Positions 27,163 through 36,363 are shown, counted from the stretch's first letter. The stretch is 64,000 nt of DNA from Geodermatophilus tzadiensis (GCF_003002915.1 NZ_PVTG01000002.1:310001-374000), one strand, 5' to 3'. Program-made: numbers and translations. The notes: generated by a model from the sequence alone, not told the origin.

Positions 27163-27645
27163 GCTGCTCCTCGGTGCGACCGGTTCGCTGGTGACGACGG
27201 GCACGCGTCACGGGCGGCGGCCGGCGTGTCGACGATCTCCCTGGCGGATCCGGCTGCTGCTGCCGGACGGGGTCCGTGGGTCGGGACCGGGCCCCACGCT
27301 AGGGCCGCTGTGGAGACGACCACATCCGTCGCAGGTCGCGTTCCGGGCATCCGACTCCCGTGTGGGGGAGGACCGCGGTCGCCTGCGACCCGAGGAGCGG
27401 GTGGCCGTCAGGTCCGGCGCGGCGCGAGCGGGACGCCGGGCGCCCGGCGACGGCGCGGACGGGACGTCCGGGGAGTGCGGACGACCGCCTGGGACCCGGC
27501 TGTGAGGGCCAGGGCCGGTCAGCAGGCGCGGCCGACCTGGGACGTGACCGCGCGCTGGTCCCACTCGGGCGGGGACGGGACGGCACGAGGTGGCGGTCGG
27601 TCCCCCCGCGTCGAACGGGTCCCGCCGCAGTCTCGGGGGCGGTGG
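27163..27645. other. Gene-free stretch upstream of the MFS gene
   Basis: About 480 bases lie between the leader ORF and the end of the next hydrolase gene. Open frames here lack ribosome sites and have Arg-rich shadow composition. The promoter of the transporter unit should lie near 27170-27300. I see no convincing operator, RNA or repeat. Confidence 0.5.
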
Positions 27646-28449
27646 TCAGCCGATGCGGTGGCGGGTGAGGAAGGGCACGAGCACCCCGAGCAGCGCCTCG
27701 GGGTGGGTCAGCGCGACGTCGTGCCCGGCGCCTGCGACCACCACCTGGTCGGCCTGCGGCAGCCACGCGCGGATCAGCTCGCCGACCCCGTCGAAGAGGG
27801 AGCCGTGGTCGCTCCCGGCGACGTGCAGCACCGGACAGCGCACCCGGGCGGCGGTGGAGGCGTCGAAGGGCCAGTCGAGCAGCGCCGGGACGTCGACGTC
27901 GAGGAAGGTCCCGCCATCGCGCACCACCTGCGCCGAGCTCCCCGGGACGACGCCGTCGAGCTGCCCGCGCCAATCGGGCCCCGTCATGCGGGTGAGGAAG
28001 CGGTCGACGGCGGCCTCGACCCCCCGGGCCTGCCGGTCACCCAGGAGGTCGGCACTGGCGGCGCGGAACGCGGCATCCCCCGGGCCGTGCACCGGGGGCG
28101 GTTCGACCAGCGTGAGCGTGCGGACCACGTCGGGGTGGTCGGCGGCCACCTGGAGGGCCACCGCGGCGCTGTAGGAGACACCCAGGACGTGCACCCTCTG
28201 GAGGCCCAGCGCCGCCAGCAGTCGTGCGCAGTCACCCGCGTCCTGAGCGATGGAACCGGGCGGCGTGGCCGGGCTGCTGCCGGCGTAGCCGCGCCGGTGG
28301 TAGTGGACGACCCGGAACCGGTCCCGCAGCCGCTGGGCCAGCGGCAGGAGCTCGTCCGCAGTCAGCGCGGTGGGCACGAGGGCGACCGGGTCGCCGGAGC
28401 CGAGGACCACCGTCTCCAGGTGGCCGCTGTCGATCGCGACCCGCGTCAT
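27646..28449 (-). CDS. Alpha/beta hydrolase
   Basis: This 267-residue hydrolase has the nucleophile serine in VLGVSYSAAVAL, an upstream VPTALTADEL in the place of the usual HG oxyanion motif, an acid region VLHVAGSDHGSLF and the catalytic His in VVAGAGHDVAL. The ATG at 28449 has AGGGAG four bases upstream; the ATG at 28461 is an alternative. An esterase, lactonase or thioesterase-like activity is possible. It is divergent from the DHFR-like gene, with 179 bases between that should hold both promoters. Confidence 0.85.
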   Translation of the reverse strand: MTRVAIDSGHLETVVLGSGDPVALVPTALTADELLPLAQRLRDRFRVVHYHRRGYAGSSPATPPGSIAQDAGDCARLLAALGLQRVHVLGVSYSAAVALQVAADHPDVVRTLTLVEPPPVHGPGDAAFRAASADLLGDRQARGVEAAVDRFLTRMTGPDWRGQLDGVVPGSSAQVVRDGGTFLDVDVPALLDWPFDASTAARVRCPVLHVAGSDHGSLFDGVGELIRAWLPQADQVVVAGAGHDVALTHPEALLGVLVPFLTRHRIG

Positions 28450-28628
28450 CGGCTCCCTCATGGCGGCGATGGTGGAGCGCCCACGGGCCGCAGTCCAGGC
28501 ACCGGGCACGCGGGAGCAGGCGTCGGCCGACAGCGACACGTGTCCTCTCGTCACCCCACCGCGCGGTCGATGAGTTCGGAGCTCCCCGCCGGTCCTCTCC
28601 TCGTGACCCCCGAGGAAAGGACACCGCG

Positions 28629-29234
28629 ATGTCGGAGCTCCTCGTCGACTTCATCACCTCCCTCGACGGCTACGCCTCGGGAGAGGGATGGCCCGGGTTC
28701 TGGGGCCTCGAGGGCCCGGAGTACCTCGCCTGGCTCGGCGAGCAGCCCGAGGTCACCTACCTGATGGGAGCCAACACCTACCGCCTGATGTCGGGCTTCG
28801 CCGCCGGCGAGGTCCCGGGTGGCCAGGACGAGTTCAGGCCCGAGGAAGAGGCGTCCGTCGACCAGCTCACGCGCGCGCCGAAGGTGGTGTTCTCCTCCTC
28901 GCTCGAGGAACCGCTGACGTGGGCCAACTGCACGCTCGTCCGCGGCGACGCCGTCGAGGCGGTCCGCGCCATGAAGGAGAACGGCTCGGGGCTCCTCAGC
29001 ACGATCGGCAGCCTCAGCCTGAGCCGGTCGCTGCTCCGGGCCGGACTCGTCGACCGCTTCCGGGTCGGGATCTTCCCGGTGATCACCGGGGCCACGGGCG
29101 CGGAACGCATCTACGACGGCTATCCGGACGTCGCCCTCGAGATGATCGGGCACCGCACCCTCGACGGCCGCATCCAGCTGGTCGAGTACAGACCCCGCGT
29201 GCTCGAGCACCCGCCGCTCGGCGCCCCTGCGTGA
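28629..29234 (+). CDS. Dihydrofolate reductase-like (RibD C-terminal) protein
   Basis: This 201-residue protein has the fold start SELLVDFITSLDGYASGEG, the YLMGANTYRLM segment, KVVFSSSLEEPLTW and the NADP-binding IGSLSLSRSLLRAGLVD. It ends with RIQLVEYRPR. These features mark the stand-alone RibD-C/DHFR-like family, usually NADPH reductases of unknown substrate. It is not expected to be the cell's folate enzyme. The ATG at 28629 follows GAGGAAAGG. Confidence 0.88.
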   Translation: MSELLVDFITSLDGYASGEGWPGFWGLEGPEYLAWLGEQPEVTYLMGANTYRLMSGFAAGEVPGGQDEFRPEEEASVDQLTRAPKVVFSSSLEEPLTWANCTLVRGDAVEAVRAMKENGSGLLSTIGSLSLSRSLLRAGLVDRFRVGIFPVITGATGAERIYDGYPDVALEMIGHRTLDGRIQLVEYRPRVLEHPPLGAPA

Positions 29235-29502
29235 GGTCGCCGCGTCCGCCGGTCCGGACGGCCGGCCGCGAGTACGGACCGCGGTCGACCGGCTCGGTCA
29301 CGAGACAGCCGAGCGTCTGACCAGCCCGCTCGGGACAGCGCTGCCGGCGCCCCCGGCACCTCCGCGTCGGTCCTGAGGTGACCGTGTGCAGACAGTGGCT
29401 GCCGAGGACGCGCCGCCGCACTCCCGCGGACCGCGGCGGCGCTGAGGGCGTGCTCCCCGGTGACCGGGGGAGGTGGACGTGCAGGTCGGCGGCCTGTCGG
29501 CC

Positions 29503-29578
<76 letters not shown>

Positions 29579-29740
29579 GTGTCTCCGGGCTGCCCCGGTC
29601 ACGAGGGAGAACGATACCAGCGCCCGGGTCGGGACCGCCGGGGACCACCCCCGCACGGACCCCACCCCTCCGCCGCAGCGGGGACACTGGGCACGCCGGC
29701 TCCGACCGGAGCGGCACAGGGGACAGGGGAGACGACGACG

Positions 29741-30925
29741 GTGCGACGGACAGCGGCGCTGGTCACGGCAGGGGCGATCGCCCTGCTCGGTGGGTGCAGC
29801 GGAGGTGACGACGCGCCGGCGACGGCGGCGCCGACCACCGCCACCACCACCGCGGACGCCGCCCCGGCGCAGGTCGCGCTCGCCCCCGCCGACGGCGCGA
29901 CCGACGTCGCCCCCGCCGACCCGGTGGAGATCTCCGTCACCGACGGCGAGGTCACCGAGGTGACCGTCACCGACGCCGACGGCGCCGAGGTGCCCGGCGA
30001 GCTGACCGACGGCGAGACCGAGGGCACCGAGGTGTGGACCCCGGAGGACACCCTGGAGTACGGCACCACCTACACGCTCACCGCCGCGGCGGAGAACGCC
30101 GACGCCGAGCCCGCCGAGGCCACCAGCACCTTCACCACCGTCACCCCGGAGGCGTTCACCACCCCCTCGATCGGCCCGCTCGACGGGCAGACCGTCGGCG
30201 TGGGCATGCCGATCCGCGTCTACTTCGAGGAGCCGGTGGTCGACCGGGCCGCCGTCGAGCGCCGCCTGCTGGTCACCAGCTCCACGCCCACCGACGGCGT
30301 GTGGAGCTGGACCGACGACACCGAGGTGCACTTCCGCCCGTCGGAGTACTGGCCGGAGAACACCGACGTGACCCTGGAGGCCGACCTCTACGGCGTGCAG
30401 ATCGGCGACGGCGTGTGGGGCGAGCAGGACCGCACCGTGGCCTTCCGCATCGGTGAGCGGCACGTGTCGATCGCCGACACCGCCACCCACACGATGGAGG
30501 TCTACGACGGCGACCAGCTGGTGCAGACCTGGCCGATGAGCGCCGGCAGCCCGGACAACCCGAGCTACAACGGCCCGCACGTGGTCACCGAGATGAACGC
30601 CGACCGGGTCATGGACTCGAGCACCTACGGCGTGCCGGTCGACAGCCCCGAGGGCTACCGGACGCCGGTGAAGTGGGCCGTGCGGCTCTCCGACAGCGGC
30701 GAGTTCGTGCACGCCGCCCCGTGGTCGGAGGCCCAGCAGGGCCGGGAGAACGTCTCGCACGGCTGCATCAACCTCTCCACCGACCGCGCCCGCTGGTTCT
30801 TCGAGTTCTCCCAGCCCGGCGACGTCGTCGAGATCCGCAACTCCTCCGCCGGCACGCTCACCTCCGACATCTCCGACTGGACCGTCCCGTGGGAGGAGTG
30901 GAAGGCCGGCAGCGCGCTCTCGTGA
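29741..30925 (+). CDS. Lipoprotein L,D-transpeptidase (YkuD, Ig-like domains)
   Basis: This cell-wall enzyme forms 3-3 peptidoglycan cross-links outside the membrane. The 394-residue product has a lipobox LGGC with the lipidated Cys19. A Thr/Ala linker and two Ig-like domains follow (about 45-130 and 135-245, the second containing PLDGQTVGVGMPIRVYF). The YkuD domain then has SHGCINLS with the catalytic Cys near residue 340. This layout matches mycobacterial Ldt enzymes. The GTG start at 29741 follows GGGGA. It is followed by a small membrane-anchored coiled-coil gene. Confidence 0.94.
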   Translation: MRRTAALVTAGAIALLGGCSGGDDAPATAAPTTATTTADAAPAQVALAPADGATDVAPADPVEISVTDGEVTEVTVTDADGAEVPGELTDGETEGTEVWTPEDTLEYGTTYTLTAAAENADAEPAEATSTFTTVTPEAFTTPSIGPLDGQTVGVGMPIRVYFEEPVVDRAAVERRLLVTSSTPTDGVWSWTDDTEVHFRPSEYWPENTDVTLEADLYGVQIGDGVWGEQDRTVAFRIGERHVSIADTATHTMEVYDGDQLVQTWPMSAGSPDNPSYNGPHVVTEMNADRVMDSSTYGVPVDSPEGYRTPVKWAVRLSDSGEFVHAAPWSEAQQGRENVSHGCINLSTDRARWFFEFSQPGDVVEIRNSSAGTLTSDISDWTVPWEEWKAGSALS

Positions 30926-30987
30926 TCGTGGTTTCTGCCGCCGCGACCGCGGGCACCACCTGGGCGTTTCCTGGGGAGGGGAGCGTC

Positions 30988-31482
30988 GTGGACACCTGGT
31001 TGATCGTGCTGGTCGTCGTCGTCGCGCTGGTCGTGCTGGCCCTGGTCGGGCTGGCTGTCGCCAAGCGCAGCCGCGTGGCCTCGGCCCGCCGCCGGGAGCA
31101 GCAGCGCGCCCAGGCGCGCGAGCACCTGGAGGAGGCGCGGCTGCGCGGGGCGCAGGCGGAGAAGGAGCAGGCGCTCGCCGAGGAGCAGGCCGCCCGCGCC
31201 CGCCGCGAGCGCGCCGAGGTCGAGGAGCGCACCCGCCTGGCCGAGCAGGAGGCACGCCAGCGGGCCGCCACCGCGCAGGAGCACGCCAGCGCCGCCGAGC
31301 GGCTGCGCGCCGAGGCCGAGAAGCTCGCCCCGGGGCTCGCCGACGGCCAGCGCGACGGCAACCACGTCGTCGACCGCGACCCGGCGGGGAACCAGGCCGT
31401 CGACCCGGACGCCACCCGCCGCATCGACGGGACCCAGGCACCGGTGGCCGGCGACGGCCGCGGAGGCTCCACCCGCCGCTGA
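30988..31482 (+). CDS. Membrane-anchored coiled-coil protein
   Basis: This 164-residue protein has an N-terminal membrane helix (WLIVLVVVVALVVLALVGLA) followed by about 85 residues of charged heptad-like sequence rich in Arg, Glu, Ala and Gln, clearly coiled coil. It ends with a polar tail (RDGNHVVDRDPAGNQ). The GTG at 30988 follows GGGGAGGGGAG. It is not a recognised enzyme; a scaffold or cell-envelope role is possible. It lies 62 bases after the L,D-transpeptidase gene on the same strand. Confidence 0.75.
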   Translation: MDTWLIVLVVVVALVVLALVGLAVAKRSRVASARRREQQRAQAREHLEEARLRGAQAEKEQALAEEQAARARRERAEVEERTRLAEQEARQRAATAQEHASAAERLRAEAEKLAPGLADGQRDGNHVVDRDPAGNQAVDPDATRRIDGTQAPVAGDGRGGSTRR

Positions 31483-31569
31483 CGGCGTCCCCTCCGCTCA
31501 GTTCCGGCGGCCACATCGGTCTGTCCTCCGGGAGGGGCCGCACCGGCCCCGGGACGACCGGAGGGGACC

Positions 31570-32652
31570 GTGGCCGACCTGCTCGCCATCGGCACGCGCA
31601 AGGGGCTGTGGCTGGCCCGCAGCGACGACGACCGCCGCAGCTGGACCCTCGATGGGCCGCACCTGCTCGCGCAGGAGGTGGCCGCGGTCGCCGTCGACGT
31701 CCGCGGGTCGGCGCCCCGGCTGCTCGCCGGTGTCCAGTACGGCCACTGGGGACCCACGGTCACCTGGTCCGACGACCTGGGTGCCAGCTGGTCGGAGACC
31801 GACGAGGGCGCCATCCGCTTCCCCGCCGACACCGGGGCCGCGCTCGCCCGCGTGTGGCAGTTGCGGCCCGACACCGCCGCGCGCCCCGGAGTCGTCTGGG
31901 CCGGCTGCGAGCCGCACTCCCTGTGGCGCAGCGAGGACGGCGGCCGCTCGTTCACCCTCGTCCGCGGCCTGTGGGACCACCCGCACCGGCCCGACTGGGC
32001 GCCCGGCTTCGGCGGCGGTGCCGTGCACACCGTGCTGCCGCACCCCACCGGGGAGCGCCTGGTGGTGGCGATGAGCACCGGCGGCGTCTACGTCAGCGAG
32101 GACGGCGGCGGCTCCTGGCAGCCGCGGAACAAGGGCATCGGCGCCGTCTTCCTGCCCGAGCCCGCACCCGAGTACGGCCAGTGCGTGCACAAGGTGGCGG
32201 TCGACGCCGGTGACCCCGACCGCCTGTACGCGCAGAACCACTTCGGCGTCTACCGCACCGACGACGCCGGGGGTGTGTGGACCTCGATCGCCGAGGGCCT
32301 GCCGGCCGACTTCGGCTTCCCGGTGGTCGCCTCACCGACGACCCCGGGCACGGCCTGGGTGGTACCACTGGTCGCCGACGCGCAGCGGGTGCCCCCCGAC
32401 GGCCGGCTGCGCGTGCACCGCACCCGGGACGCCGGCGCGACCTGGACCGAGCTCGGCGCCGGGCTGCCCGACGCCACGTGGACCGCGGTGCTCCGCGACG
32501 CCGTCTGCGTGGACGAGGCCGACCCGACCGGCGTCCACGTGGGCACGAGGGACGGCTGCGTCTACTCCAGCCGCGACGAGGGGGAGACGTTCACGCTGGT
32601 GGCCGACCACCTGCCCGACGTGCTGTGCGTGCGCGCGGCCCGGCTGCCGTGA
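31570..32652 (+). CDS. BNR/VPS10-like repeat (beta-propeller) protein
   Basis: This 360-residue protein is built of BNR-type repeats, each with SxDxGxSW-like Asp boxes: SDDLGASW, SEDGGRSF, SEDGGGSW, TDDAGGVW, TRDAGATW and SRDEGETF. The fold is a beta-propeller as in sialidase-like and photosystem-assembly (Ycf48-type) proteins. There is no signal peptide, so it is cytosolic. No sialidase catalytic residues are evident. The stop overlaps the start of a MoaD-like gene (GTGA), so the two are probably made together. The function of the pair is unknown. Confidence 0.85.
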   Translation: MADLLAIGTRKGLWLARSDDDRRSWTLDGPHLLAQEVAAVAVDVRGSAPRLLAGVQYGHWGPTVTWSDDLGASWSETDEGAIRFPADTGAALARVWQLRPDTAARPGVVWAGCEPHSLWRSEDGGRSFTLVRGLWDHPHRPDWAPGFGGGAVHTVLPHPTGERLVVAMSTGGVYVSEDGGGSWQPRNKGIGAVFLPEPAPEYGQCVHKVAVDAGDPDRLYAQNHFGVYRTDDAGGVWTSIAEGLPADFGFPVVASPTTPGTAWVVPLVADAQRVPPDGRLRVHRTRDAGATWTELGAGLPDATWTAVLRDAVCVDEADPTGVHVGTRDGCVYSSRDEGETFTLVADHLPDVLCVRAARLP

Positions 32653-32930
32653 GCGTCGAGGTGGTCCTGCCGGGCGTGCTCGCCGACCTGGCCGGCGGCG
32701 AGCGGCGGCTGCAGGTGGAGCCCGCGGCACCGACGGTCGCCGGCCTCCTCGACGCGCTCGCGACCCGGCACCCGGTCCTCGAGCGGCGGATCCGCGACGA
32801 GGCCGGGGCGCTGCGCCGCTTCGTCAACGTCTACGTCGACGGCGACGACGTCCGGTTCGCCGCCGGGCTGGCCACGGCCGTGCCCGCGGGCGCGGTCGTG
32901 CAGGTGCTGCCCTCGGTGGCCGGCGGCTGA
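32649..32930 (+). CDS. MoaD/ThiS-family sulfur-carrier-like protein
   Basis: This 93-residue beta-grasp protein ends in Gly-Gly (SVAGG), the C-terminus that is adenylated and thiocarboxylated in MoaD/ThiS carriers. FVNVYVDGDDVRF and the AGAVVQVLPSVAGG end are typical of the family. No MoaE, MoeB, ThiF or ThiG gene is near. It overlaps the BNR-repeat gene by four bases, so it may serve a pathway other than molybdopterin or thiamine. Confidence 0.88.
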   Translation: MSVEVVLPGVLADLAGGERRLQVEPAAPTVAGLLDALATRHPVLERRIRDEAGALRRFVNVYVDGDDVRFAAGLATAVPAGAVVQVLPSVAGG

Positions 32931-32937
32931 CCGCCGG
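32920..32937. terminator. Short hairpin at convergent gene ends
   Basis: CCGGCGG and CCGCCGG (7 bp) enclose CTGA, spanning the stop codon of the MoaD-like gene and ending just before the convergent gene's stop. It may serve as a terminator; the stem is short. Confidence 0.4.
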
Positions 32938-33183
32938 TCAGAGCCGGGCGAGGGTGGCGCAGTCGGCGCAGAGCTGCTGCTCCTCGTACCCCTCCGGCGG
33001 CCACTGGAGCTGCTCGTCGACGGCGACGTAGGCGCCGCACAGCGACTTGCGGCTGCGGCCGGTGACCCGGCCGATCGTCGCGTGCGCCGGGCCGATCTGG
33101 CGGGGCTGGAGGCCGTCGGGGCTGCCGACCGAGCCGACCATGACGACCGCGTGCGCGGTCCCGTAGGAGTAGGCGGTGGTCAT
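32938..33183 (-). CDS. Small hypothetical protein with CxxC
   Basis: This 81-residue protein begins MTTAYSYGTAHAVVMVGSVG and has a cysteine in SRKSLCGAYV and a CxxC (LCADCATL) near its C-terminus, possibly a metal-binding treble-clef-like half. It starts at ATG 33183 with a weak ribosome site. I recognise no family. It converges on the MoaD-like gene with a 7-base gap. Confidence 0.6.
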   Translation of the reverse strand: MTTAYSYGTAHAVVMVGSVGSPDGLQPRQIGPAHATIGRVTGRSRKSLCGAYVAVDEQLQWPPEGYEEQQLCADCATLARL

Positions 33184-33341
33184 GCCGCCAGGGTCCGAGC
33201 CCGCGCCGGGACGGGCCAGCACCGCCCGGTGCGTGTCGGGCACGGGGCGGTGCAGGCGTCCCAGCCGCCCCACCCGGCACGGGTGCCGCACCCCGATCGG
33301 CCGGCGGGCACGATGGCGGGGCCGGGAGGAAGGGGGATCGG

Positions 33342-34634
33342 GTGCCGCTGCCGCGCGCGCTGGCGCCGCTGCGCTCCCCGGCCTACCGCCGGCTGGCGGC
33401 CTCCCTGGCGCTGTCACTGGTCGCCAACGGCTCGTGGGCGGTCACCGTCGTCTGGCAGGTGGTCGCCCTCGGCGGGGGCCCGGCGGAGCTGTCGCTGGTC
33501 GGTGGCCTGTCCGCGGCCGGGACCCTGGGCGCGGCCCTGCCCGGCGGGGTGCTGGCCGACCGCGTGCCGCAGCGACACCTGCTGCTCGCGGTGACGCTGC
33601 TGTCGGCGGTGCCGGTGGCCGCGGTGGGTGGACTGTCCCTGGCCGGCGCGCTGCCGCTGCCGCTGCTCGCCGTCGCCGGCCTGCTGGGCGGGGTGGCACT
33701 GGGCCTGCACTACCCGGCCTACTCGGCGCTGGTGCCCGCGCTGCTGCCACCGGAGCAGGTCCTGGCGGCCAACGGGCTCGAGGGGGCGATGCGCCCGGCG
33801 CTGTACCAGGTGGCCGGACCCGCGGCGGCCGGACTGCTCGTGGCCGCGCTGTCCCCGGGCGCCGCCCTGCTGGCCACCGCGGCCGCCTCGCTCGGCGCCA
33901 CGCTGTGCGTCCTCGGGCTGCCGCTGCTGCCGGTGCGCCGGGGCGTCGCGGCCGGTCACCCCGCCGCGGCGCTGCTGGCCGACCTGCGTGAGGGCCTGGC
34001 CTACCTGCGGCGCACCCGCTGGCTGCTGGCCACGCTGCTGTTCGCCTCGCTGGTGCTGCTGCTCACCACCGGGCCGCTGCAGGTGCTCGCGCCCTTCGCC
34101 CTGCGTGACCGCGCCGGTGGCGGCCCGCTGCAGCACGCGCTGGTGCTGGCCGCCTTCGGCGTCGGCGGCGCGCTCGGCTCGCTGGTCGTCGCCTCCCGTC
34201 CGCTGCCGCGTCGCTACCTGACCACCGTGGTGGCGCTGTGGGCGCTGGGCTGCCTGCCGCTGGCGGTGTTCGGCACCGCGGAGCGCGTCTGGCCGATGGT
34301 CGCCGCCGGGGTGGTGGCCGGGGCCGGCATCCACGGCGGCCTGGTGGTCTGGGGCACCCTGCTGCAGCGACGGGTGCCCGCGGCCCTGCTCGGCCGTGTC
34401 TCCAGCCTGGACTTCGTCGTCTCCGGCGCGCTGGTGCCGGTGTCGGTGGCGCTCGCGGGTCCGCTGAGCGAGGGGGTCGGGCTGTCGGCGGCCTTCCTGG
34501 CCGCCGGTCTCGCGCCGCCGGTGCTCGCCGTCGTGGTCCTGCTGGTGGCGCGGCTGCCCGCCGACGAGCGCGCCTCCCCGCTGGACGACGGGGCGCCGCC
34601 GCGACCCGGCGAGCAGGCGCCCGCCGGACGGTGA
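33342..34634 (+). CDS. MFS transporter
   Basis: This 430-residue membrane protein has about 12 spans. It shows features of the enterobactin-exporter/macrolide-efflux MFS type: a start in a short basic leader, LPGGVLADRVPQRHLL after TM2, LLPPEQVLAANGLEGAMRPALYQVAGP in the middle and VPAALLGRVSSLDFVVSG late. An efflux role is likely, substrate unknown. The GTG start at 33342 follows GGGAGGAAGGGGG. The C-terminal 25 residues are acidic and Pro-rich. Confidence 0.87.
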   Translation: MPLPRALAPLRSPAYRRLAASLALSLVANGSWAVTVVWQVVALGGGPAELSLVGGLSAAGTLGAALPGGVLADRVPQRHLLLAVTLLSAVPVAAVGGLSLAGALPLPLLAVAGLLGGVALGLHYPAYSALVPALLPPEQVLAANGLEGAMRPALYQVAGPAAAGLLVAALSPGAALLATAAASLGATLCVLGLPLLPVRRGVAAGHPAAALLADLREGLAYLRRTRWLLATLLFASLVLLLTTGPLQVLAPFALRDRAGGGPLQHALVLAAFGVGGALGSLVVASRPLPRRYLTTVVALWALGCLPLAVFGTAERVWPMVAAGVVAGAGIHGGLVVWGTLLQRRVPAALLGRVSSLDFVVSGALVPVSVALAGPLSEGVGLSAAFLAAGLAPPVLAVVVLLVARLPADERASPLDDGAPPRPGEQAPAGR

Positions 34635-34773
34635 GCCGGGCACTCAGCGCGAGGTCGACCGGCAGCCCCGGCCGGCCGACGGCCGCGACCGAGCGCGGGA
34701 CCCCTTGCCCACGCCGGGCCGGGGCGAGCAGGCTGGACGCGTTCCGGGCCGGGTCGTCAGCCGGGAGGCCGCC

Positions 34774-34974
34774 GTGGAGGCGCACGTCGGGGACAGGATC
34801 GTCGTCCGTTCCACGCACCAGGGGGAGCCGGAGCGCACCGGCGTCGTCCTCGAGTGCCACGAGCCCGACGGCGGGCCGCCGTACCGGGTGCGGTGGGAGC
34901 CCGACGGGCACACCGGGCTCTTCTACCCGGCCGGGACCGCGGCCGTCGTCGAGGCGGACCCCTCGCGCCGCTGA
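34774..34974 (+). CDS. DUF1918 domain protein
   Basis: This 66-residue small beta protein has HVGDRIVVRSTHQGEPERTG and PYRVRWEPDGHTGLFYP, the pattern of DUF1918 proteins, which are common in actinobacteria. The function is unknown. The GTG at 34774 has GGGAGG upstream. It converges on the PhzF gene, 10 bases away. Confidence 0.85.
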   Translation: MEAHVGDRIVVRSTHQGEPERTGVVLECHEPDGGPPYRVRWEPDGHTGLFYPAGTAAVVEADPSRR

Positions 34975-34984
34975 CGCGCCGCCG

Positions 34985-35878
34985 TCACCGGGGCCGGGGG
35001 ATCGCGACGGCGGTGCCGCTGACGCGGATGCCGCTGCCCGGGTCCTCGGGGACGTCGACGGTCAGCCGTCCGGGCCGGCCCATGTCCGCGCCCTGCAGCA
35101 CGGTGACGGTGACCGGCGGGGTCACGAGCTGCAGCTCGCGCAGGTAGCCGCCCAGCGCGGCGGCGGCCGCCCCGGTCGCCGGGTCCTCGACCACGCCACC
35201 GGGCGGGAAGGGGTTGCGCGCGTGGAAGGTGGTGGCGTCCTCGCGCCAGACCAGGTCGACGGTCGTCCAGTCCCGCGCCGCCATGAGTGCCGCGAGGGCG
35301 TCCCCGTCGTAGTCGAGGGCGGCGAGCCGGGCCCGTGTCCCGGCGGCGAGGACGGGGTGCCAGGCGCCGGCGTAGGCGACCCGCGGGGGCAGGGCGGGGT
35401 CGAGGTCGGCGTCGGACCAGCGCAGCGCGCGCAGCAGGTCGCGGAGGTCGCCGGGCTCGAGGGGGACGGTCCGCGGCGCGACGCTGGTCAGCGTCGCCCG
35501 CCAGGACCCGTCGCCGGCCCGGCTGGTGAGCACCTCGACCGGCCCGGCGGGGGTGCGGTACAGCAGCCGGCCGGCCCCGTGGCGCTCGGCGTGCGCGACG
35601 GCGGAGGCGATGGTCGCGTGGCCGCAGAAGCTCACCTCGGCGCGCGGACTGAAGTACCGGACGTCGAGGCCGTCCCCGCGGGGCAGCAGGAAGGCGGTCT
35701 CGGAGTACCCGACCGCGGCGGCGGTGGCCAGCATCTGGTCGGGGGTCATCGCGGTCGCGTCCAGCACGACCCCGGCGGGGTTGCCCCCACCGGGGTCGGA
35801 GCTGAAGGCGGTGTAGCGCAGCACCTCGGGGCCGGGGGAGGTGCCGTCGGTGGGGCTCCGGTGCTCGCTGGTCGCCAT
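34985..35878 (-). CDS. PhzF-family isomerase/epimerase
   Basis: This 297-residue PhzF-like protein has the N-terminal FSSDPGGGNPAGVVLDA, the active-site acid region VGYSETAFL, FCGHATIASA and the second-half ARNPFPPGGVVEDPATGAAAAALGGY. Family members isomerise small substrates such as phenazine precursors or diaminopimelate-like compounds; most remain unassigned. The ATG at 35878 follows GAGGAG. Together with the SnoaL-like and azoreductase genes upstream it may be one minus-strand transcript, with a 74-base gap. Confidence 0.88.
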   Translation of the reverse strand: MATSEHRSPTDGTSPGPEVLRYTAFSSDPGGGNPAGVVLDATAMTPDQMLATAAAVGYSETAFLLPRGDGLDVRYFSPRAEVSFCGHATIASAVAHAERHGAGRLLYRTPAGPVEVLTSRAGDGSWRATLTSVAPRTVPLEPGDLRDLLRALRWSDADLDPALPPRVAYAGAWHPVLAAGTRARLAALDYDGDALAALMAARDWTTVDLVWREDATTFHARNPFPPGGVVEDPATGAAAAALGGYLRELQLVTPPVTVTVLQGADMGRPGRLTVDVPEDPGSGIRVSGTAVAIPRPR

Positions 35879-35952
35879 CGGGGACTCCTCGGGGCTCGGG
35901 AGGCGGGGGCCGGGGAGCCGCCGCCGGGTGGAGGATGCCGGGCCGGCCGTGG

Positions 35953-36363
35953 TCACGGGAGGACCTCCTGGCGGGCGTCGATCCAGTACTGCGTGATGCG
36001 GCCGTCCTCGACCAGGTAGGTGGCGCGTCCGTGCTCGACGACCCGCCGCCCCGGACTCCCGCCGGTCCCGGCCGCGCCGCTCTGCCGCCAGGCCGCCTCG
36101 ACCCGGCCGGCCGCGGCGGCGGTGACGCCGAGCACCTCGAACGTCCACGGCCCGACGGCGCGCTGCATCTCCTGCACGTGCGCGGCGTACTGGCCGGGGC
36201 TGCGCTCCACCACCGCGTGCACCGCTCCCGGGGGTCCCTGGTGCGCCTGCACCCGGGGAGCGAGGTAGCGGTGCACGCGGTCCGGGCGGGCGCCGGACCG
36301 GACGTCGAGCAGGAACCCCCGGACGACGTCCTCGGGAGCGCCCGGCTCGCGGGGTGGGGTCAC
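35953..36363 (-). CDS. SnoaL/ester-cyclase-like protein
   Basis: This 136-residue protein has the cone-shaped NTF2-like pattern. EDVVRGFLLDVRSGARPD is followed by VHRYLAPRVQAHQ and a C-terminal VVEHGRATYLVEDGRITQYWI. Such proteins are cyclases, isomerases or ligand carriers. The GTG at 36363 overlaps the azoreductase stop (GTGA), so the two are translated together. The exact activity is unknown. Confidence 0.75.
   Translation of the reverse strand: MTPPREPGAPEDVVRGFLLDVRSGARPDRVHRYLAPRVQAHQGPPGAVHAVVERSPGQYAAHVQEMQRAVGPWTFEVLGVTAAAAGRVEAAWRQSGAAGTGGSPGRRVVEHGRATYLVEDGRITQYWIDARQEVLP

Noticed and set aside
27299-27973. Minus-strand frame of 224 codons upstream of the MFS gene
   Set aside because: It overlaps the hydrolase gene in another frame and is an Arg-rich shadow without a ribosome site.
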